This document shows, piece by piece, positions 59,525 through 64,000 of a stretch of DNA of 64,000 nucleotides (its first letter is position 1; each line of letters begins with the position of its first letter). The notes beneath the pieces were generated by a model. That model made no database searches and was not told the origin of the DNA. It saw only the letters and a program-made list of their open reading frames with translations. The stretch is from Ancylostoma caninum. Its lineage: Eukaryota > Nematoda > Chromadorea > Rhabditida > Ancylostomatidae. Both the position numbers and the translations under genes were made by a program. The stretch lies in contig JBAJFG010000076.1 of NCBI GenBank assembly GCA_037903475.1, forward strand, positions 186,001-250,000, read 5' to 3'.

Positions 59525-60380
59525 GTAAGCATTTGTTGCATTTTTTACGTGTCGTTTTGCGGGTTAAAAATTTATCTGAAAACAGAGCAGTGATGGATGT
59601 ATCCATGCGTTTCTCTGCAGGTTAATTTTTTCCAACTGGCAACTACATCTGTGAGAGAATCCTCCACTGGATCGGAAAGCTTCCACCAAAGTACTGTGTT
59701 TGCGCCAACGAAAGAGTACATGGGGTGAGGGGGGAATTATTATGAATATCATAGTGCACGGATGCGAAGCAACGTTTTTCCTGTGGCGGGATTCATGAGC
59801 GTTCCCGGGGAGGTAGGGATTTATCCGCGTTTTTGAGGTAGGCAAGCTTTCAGGCTCAAGGGATACGACATAAACAACTCAATCAGCGATGTATGTAATG
59901 GTAAGAATTACAGAACATAGCACATTTGGTTTGAAAAACTCGTCCACTCGCGATGAGCAGGAGGCTCTGAACCTTTTAAAGGGCGCCTAGGGATCCCGCC
60001 ACTCGACAGGATTAAGAGGGGGTGAGCTTATAGCCACGGGACCCCTAGGAGAGACATTGTGGACGAGTTTTCGTGCAAATGTGGTCGTGGTTGCGATGAT
60101 CGGAAAGCAGGAAACGATCGCGCGGTTGTCATTTGAAGCTTGAGTGCTCCACTGCGAATCTTTGCCCTCAGTACATCCCCGTCTCCATTTCGTCATAAAG
60201 CCACGTCTGTTTCAGGAAAAATGTAGCTATTATAGTATAAATTAGCCCACACAAAAATGACTGGTGAGCAAATGACAATTTGTGCATAGAGAATTGTAAA
60301 CGAAAACGAAAAAATCTTTGAGTACAGGAATTTCCGCTCGTTGTTGAAAATGGAAAAATTGGAGATTTTTCCGAGTAATA

Positions 60381-60965
60381 TAATGGGTTGGGCAGTGAGT
60401 TGGTGCGGGTTTTCAGGGGCACTGTATCCTCTCTTGTGAACTGAAGTTGAACTTAGATGTTGCTGAGATTAAACATTCTTATTAGTTCTTCTTTCCATCT
60501 TGAGCAAAGCCTAGCGAATAGACGTCTCGCTGTTCCTAAAACTCTATATTCAGGGAAGAGACATCCTCCAGGCTAAAATTACCCTCCCTGAGGCTAGAAT
60601 CCATTTCTTCACTTTCTTCACCCTCCTTTAAAAAGTATTTGCTTCTCTCTAGATGTCGTTGATATATGTTGCCTGTTGAGCTGCATCCGCTCCACGATAG
60701 AAGTGGAACAGTAGGTGTTGTCGGAGCTTGCCGTCCTAGTTGAGCTGGAGCTTCACACCTCAATCGATAGAGAATGAAATGAGGCAAGAATTGAGTAAGC
60801 CGGTTAGAATATTTGTAAATATTAGAATATTTGTAAGTAAGAGTATATGTATGTAAAGAGTAAACCAAGTGCTACAAAATGGTTACTAAGCAATCGAACA
60901 AAGTTTGATTCCGGATAGAAAATCAAGATGAAGAAACCGCACGAACTTATTGCCCAACCCAATAG
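60381..60965. mobile_element. Mariner-like non-autonomous element with internal ORF
   Basis: TA then ATGGGTTGGGCAGTGAGTTG and GTGCGGGTTTTC at the left. The right end, read in reverse, is TA then TTGGGTTGGGCAATAAGTTC and GTGCGGTTTC. Ends of about 30 bp and TA borders are typical of mariner. No transposase frame was recognised in its 585 bp. Instead the minus strand holds a frame from 60758 down to a stop at 60536. Confidence 0.75.
60536..60758 (-). CDS. Exon-like ORF inside the mariner-like element
   Basis: After an acceptor-like tcgattgag the minus strand reads CEAPAQLGRQAPTTPTVPLL, GNIYQRHLERSKYFLKEGEE and SLREGNFSLEDVSSLNIEF then stop. The mixed, charged composition ending in an acidic tail looks like the last exon of a cellular gene rather than transposase. 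There is no start codon close by, and function is unknown. Confidence 0.3.
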
Positions 60966-60999
60966 TAATAAGTAAGTAGTGCTAGTAATGAGTGGGTAT

Positions 61000-63900
61000 A
61001 ATGGATCGTTAGCTACTACTAGTAACAAGTACTAATGAATAATGGATAAACCTCAAGGAAACGAGCTCAGAACTAAAGAACACTCACATGAGGGTAGCCA
61101 CGAGTGCCGACAACCATGTAGCAACGCTGACAAGACAAATTGCATTTCAAATGGGAGCAACTGTTCCCGAAAGGGCAACTAACATGCAGTACGTGGCTCA
61201 TGGATATACTCAAACTATTCCCACTTCACATCATTTTTGCCTTCTTTTTCGCAAGGAGGTTTCCATGTGCAGGATAGTGTTGCAATTTTCCAGATTCTCA
61301 GCTGCCAATCACTTCAATAAGGCCAACCAGTCGCAGCTGACGTTGAAAGCCGCACTGGCGGAATAGTGAAGGTTACTGCAAATTAGCTCGAGCAGGGGGA
61401 GCCGTGTTCAAAAAGGCGCTTGCTTCGAACACTTAATTAGTTAAAAAAGCTGAAAAACGATAGTGAATGACTATATTAGAGAATAATGTTGGAAATAACG
61501 TAATGTTATTCTCGGAGAATTGCGCAGTGCTCCCTATCCCGGCACAGAAGACTACTGGGCAAATTTTCTAAAAAAAAAACAACAAGAAAGTGTTAGTTTG
61601 TCATTTCTGAATCTTCATGGACTGTCGCAGTTCTGGTTGCTTGTCACTGCTTTGAAGAATTTTTTTCGCGTTGTTCATGTTCTCATTATCTTGTTAGGAC
61701 CTGCCAGCTAGGATGGAATTTCCATGTGACATAAATAGATAAACAAATAAATAAAATTGTACAGAGTTGAGAGATCCGTGGTAAACCAAGATTTCATTAG
61801 AAGGACCGTGCCACGTCTTTCGAAGACAAGAAAAAATCAAGGAACTGTGCAGTAGTTAGAGCTGATTTGATAGAAGTCTGGATCTTACCTATCTTTTATT
61901 CTCAATTATTCCATTAACAAGGTGTAGTCAAAACAACGGAATGGCAGAAATAGTAGAATGAGAAGTGGTGGAAAAATCTTGCAAAGGTGCTGCTGCAGAT
62001 TTCTCAAGGTTACGGCAGCACCCACGGAAAATTTCGTGCTGGAGAATTCGACATAATCTGAAGTATTTTAGTGCGCTGAACACCGTCGAATTTCTGAAAC
62101 ATGCCAAAGCTATGGGAACATTGTTTTTTACAGGCCTCCTAGTCAATGCTTCTACATAAGTTGGTTTGAGTTGCACGAGCTTGGGGTGTCGACCGATCAG
62201 GAAAAAAATTCGATGATGCCGTTTTTTCGTCACTTTTTTTCGCGCAATCACTTATTAAATAGGTTTGCGTCTTGTTCGGTAGAGATCAGAAGGAATAATT
62301 TTTAGAGGAAGTGCAACAGCAACCAGACAAGCTACCGAAAAAGCAAGAAGTCTCAAAATGGCCTAAAAATACGAAATTAAGTCAAATTCGAACTTCGCGA
62401 AAGAAATTACCAAACGAACAAATAACCGGTGTTATTTGCAAGAAGAGGTGGAAATGGAAGGGAGAAAAGAAACTCAGCAAAATTAAAGCAAAAAAAGGGA
62501 AAAGAATGTTTTAACCGCTAGAAGAAATCAGGGGACAAGCAAATGGATTGTGAAACAGCTGATACCCGCCACTGTTCGCGCTCCAAAAAGGCATTCCAGC
62601 TCTGGCTCCTGGCTCAAGCGCAACAACTCGTACCAGAGAAGTCTGAATTGAAATGAAGTTGTACTTGTGATATCTCGGCAACACAGGGTCTCCAACAGCA
62701 CTATCATCGCAGAATTGTTGGGTTTATGCCTTGGGTTCGATAGCAGTTGAACTCTCCGACACGAAGATTATCGTGGGTACTGCCTTTAAATACGATAGCT
62801 TCACGGATGTCGCCGGATAAGAAAGTGCTCACTAGAATATAGGAAAATTGATGAGAAGTGACTGATCGGGGTCGTTTCCATCGATCGTGAAGTTTTCAGT
62901 GGAACTTAATCTGCTTTCCATCCTAATCTCATCAGACTTATTGTTCACTCCCTTAATTCGAATTGAATAACAATATGTGCTTAGAATTCTGAAGAAAAGA
63001 AAGAAGGAAGAAAAAATCAGCAATAAAATCATACGAAAGTCCCAAGCTCATTAAAACAGCGATTATAGGTAATATTATAATAGATTGTTGCGAAATTAAT
63101 TGCCGATATAGACCCTTTAGTCCAAAGTGTTGTAGCTCGGCTCAAAAACCACTTTTTTCATCGGTTTAGCAACCATTCATTTCGGTAGCTCCTCCCCGAC
63201 AATATCACAAGGATCCACAAGCCTTATAAAGGCGATTTCAGCATGCTCAGATTTCCGAGCTGCCTTGACGATCAAAATCGACGGAAGAAAAATTTGCGAT
63301 TCAGTAGCCCACCGCCCAATGGGGAAATGATTCCAAGACAAAACAAACGCAAGATTACTGCACACCTCCGACAAAGACTGATCGAGTTTGAAGTCATTAA
63401 CCATAATCAGCCGAAAATCGCGTCGGCTCATCATTTGTTCGCGGCGTCATAAAAACCTTCAGGAAAGAGTTGGCTAGAATATTGAAGGAGCATTCGAAAG
63501 AGGAAGAAAAGTACTACCAAATGGTTACATAAGTTGGGCTGAATTTGCTCAAATTAGGCAGAAGAGAAAAATTTAGTTGAGCATACCCCAAAACAGCAGT
63601 TTTTTCGCAACAACCTGATAGTGTGCTTCAAGCGCTCTTCCAAGGAATTTGTCATAAAAACTTCAAAGAAAAGCAGAAGAAGCTGGAAGGGTCCAGCTTT
63701 TGCGTGGAATGCATGATTTTCCTTGTTGAAAGCAGATAAGTAACAGCAGCCTCAAGTAATCTGAACTGCCCTCGGCGAAAAAACCGTAAGCAGGTGCTTG
63801 TGCAGGTTTACAGCTGAACTGCGGCTTTACTGCAGGGTAACATCATGGCCTTGCGGAAGATGAACGAGTCGGAGGAACGAGGTGCTGATCCGGCCAGATA

Positions 63901-64000
63901 GCGGTCGGTCGCCTTTCAGCCGCCCCCCACTGATCTCAGCGTGTTTTCGGTGTGGGGAAAACACCGAGGCGTGAAGGACGCCGGGTTTGCCGACTTCTTT
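61000..64000. other. Gene-poor terminal stretch
   Basis: No exon chain was found. A minus-strand frame at 63434-63177 (MMSRRDFRLIMVNDFKLDQS, then LSEVCSNL) resembles the N-terminal helix-turn-helix start of mariner transposases and could be a decayed remnant. A GC-richer segment begins near 63840. Other frames are short. Confidence 0.35.
63177..63434 (-). pseudogene. Possible mariner transposase N-terminal remnant
   Basis: The opening residues RRDFRLIMVNDFKLDQSLSE follow the pattern of the first transposase helix (R-x-x-h-h-x-x-E/D-F-K-x-G/D). The rest diverges, and no catalytic DD(E/D) region is seen. The match is short, so this is tentative. Confidence 0.3.

Overview
The window is nuclear DNA of a nematode, most likely a clade V (strongylid, hookworm-like) species. 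Its genes have many small exons joined by introns ending in TTTCAG-type acceptors. It holds a nematode-type cox1 fragment, and its introns and intergenic DNA are packed with small inverted-repeat transposons and TACTGTAG-type repeats. The genus cannot be fixed from the sequence alone.

Four multi-exon protein genes are well supported in the first 37 kb, and one short 3' gene fragment follows. (1) 3028-10587 (+), perhaps to 12544: a secreted or single-pass membrane protein with signal peptide, Thr-rich mucin-like stalk, EGF modules, SEA domain, further EGF modules, TM helix and short tail. (2) 18572-13888 (-): a RAB-33-type small GTPase with a long Pro-rich N-terminal extension. (3) 21981-19074 (-): TFIID subunit TAF11, directly upstream of the Rab gene on the same strand and possibly co-transcribed with it. 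(4) 23664-31538 (+): an 18-exon gene for an unrecognised charged, RG/PY-rich, probably nuclear protein of about 582 residues. (5) 36561-36129 (-): the last two exons of a Pro-rich protein.

From about 37 kb to the end the window is a gene-poor, repeat-rich desert. It contains an 8 x 50 bp tandem array, a GC-rich island, two AT-rich segments that look mitochondrial (one clearly cox1), a large composite tetranucleotide satellite, several MITE families, one orphan ABC-transporter exon with intact splice sites at 59361-59524, and a mariner-like element with an exon-like ORF inside it.

The dominant theme is mobile inverted-repeat DNA. One Rab intron alone (14551-15952) carries four foldback elements, one nested inside another; an empty copy of the outer element lies at 56 kb. 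One hAT-type element has a perfect 8-bp target duplication. No CRISPR array, tRNA, rRNA or prokaryote-like operon was seen. Exon models were built by hand: reading phase was checked across each stated junction, but expression was not.
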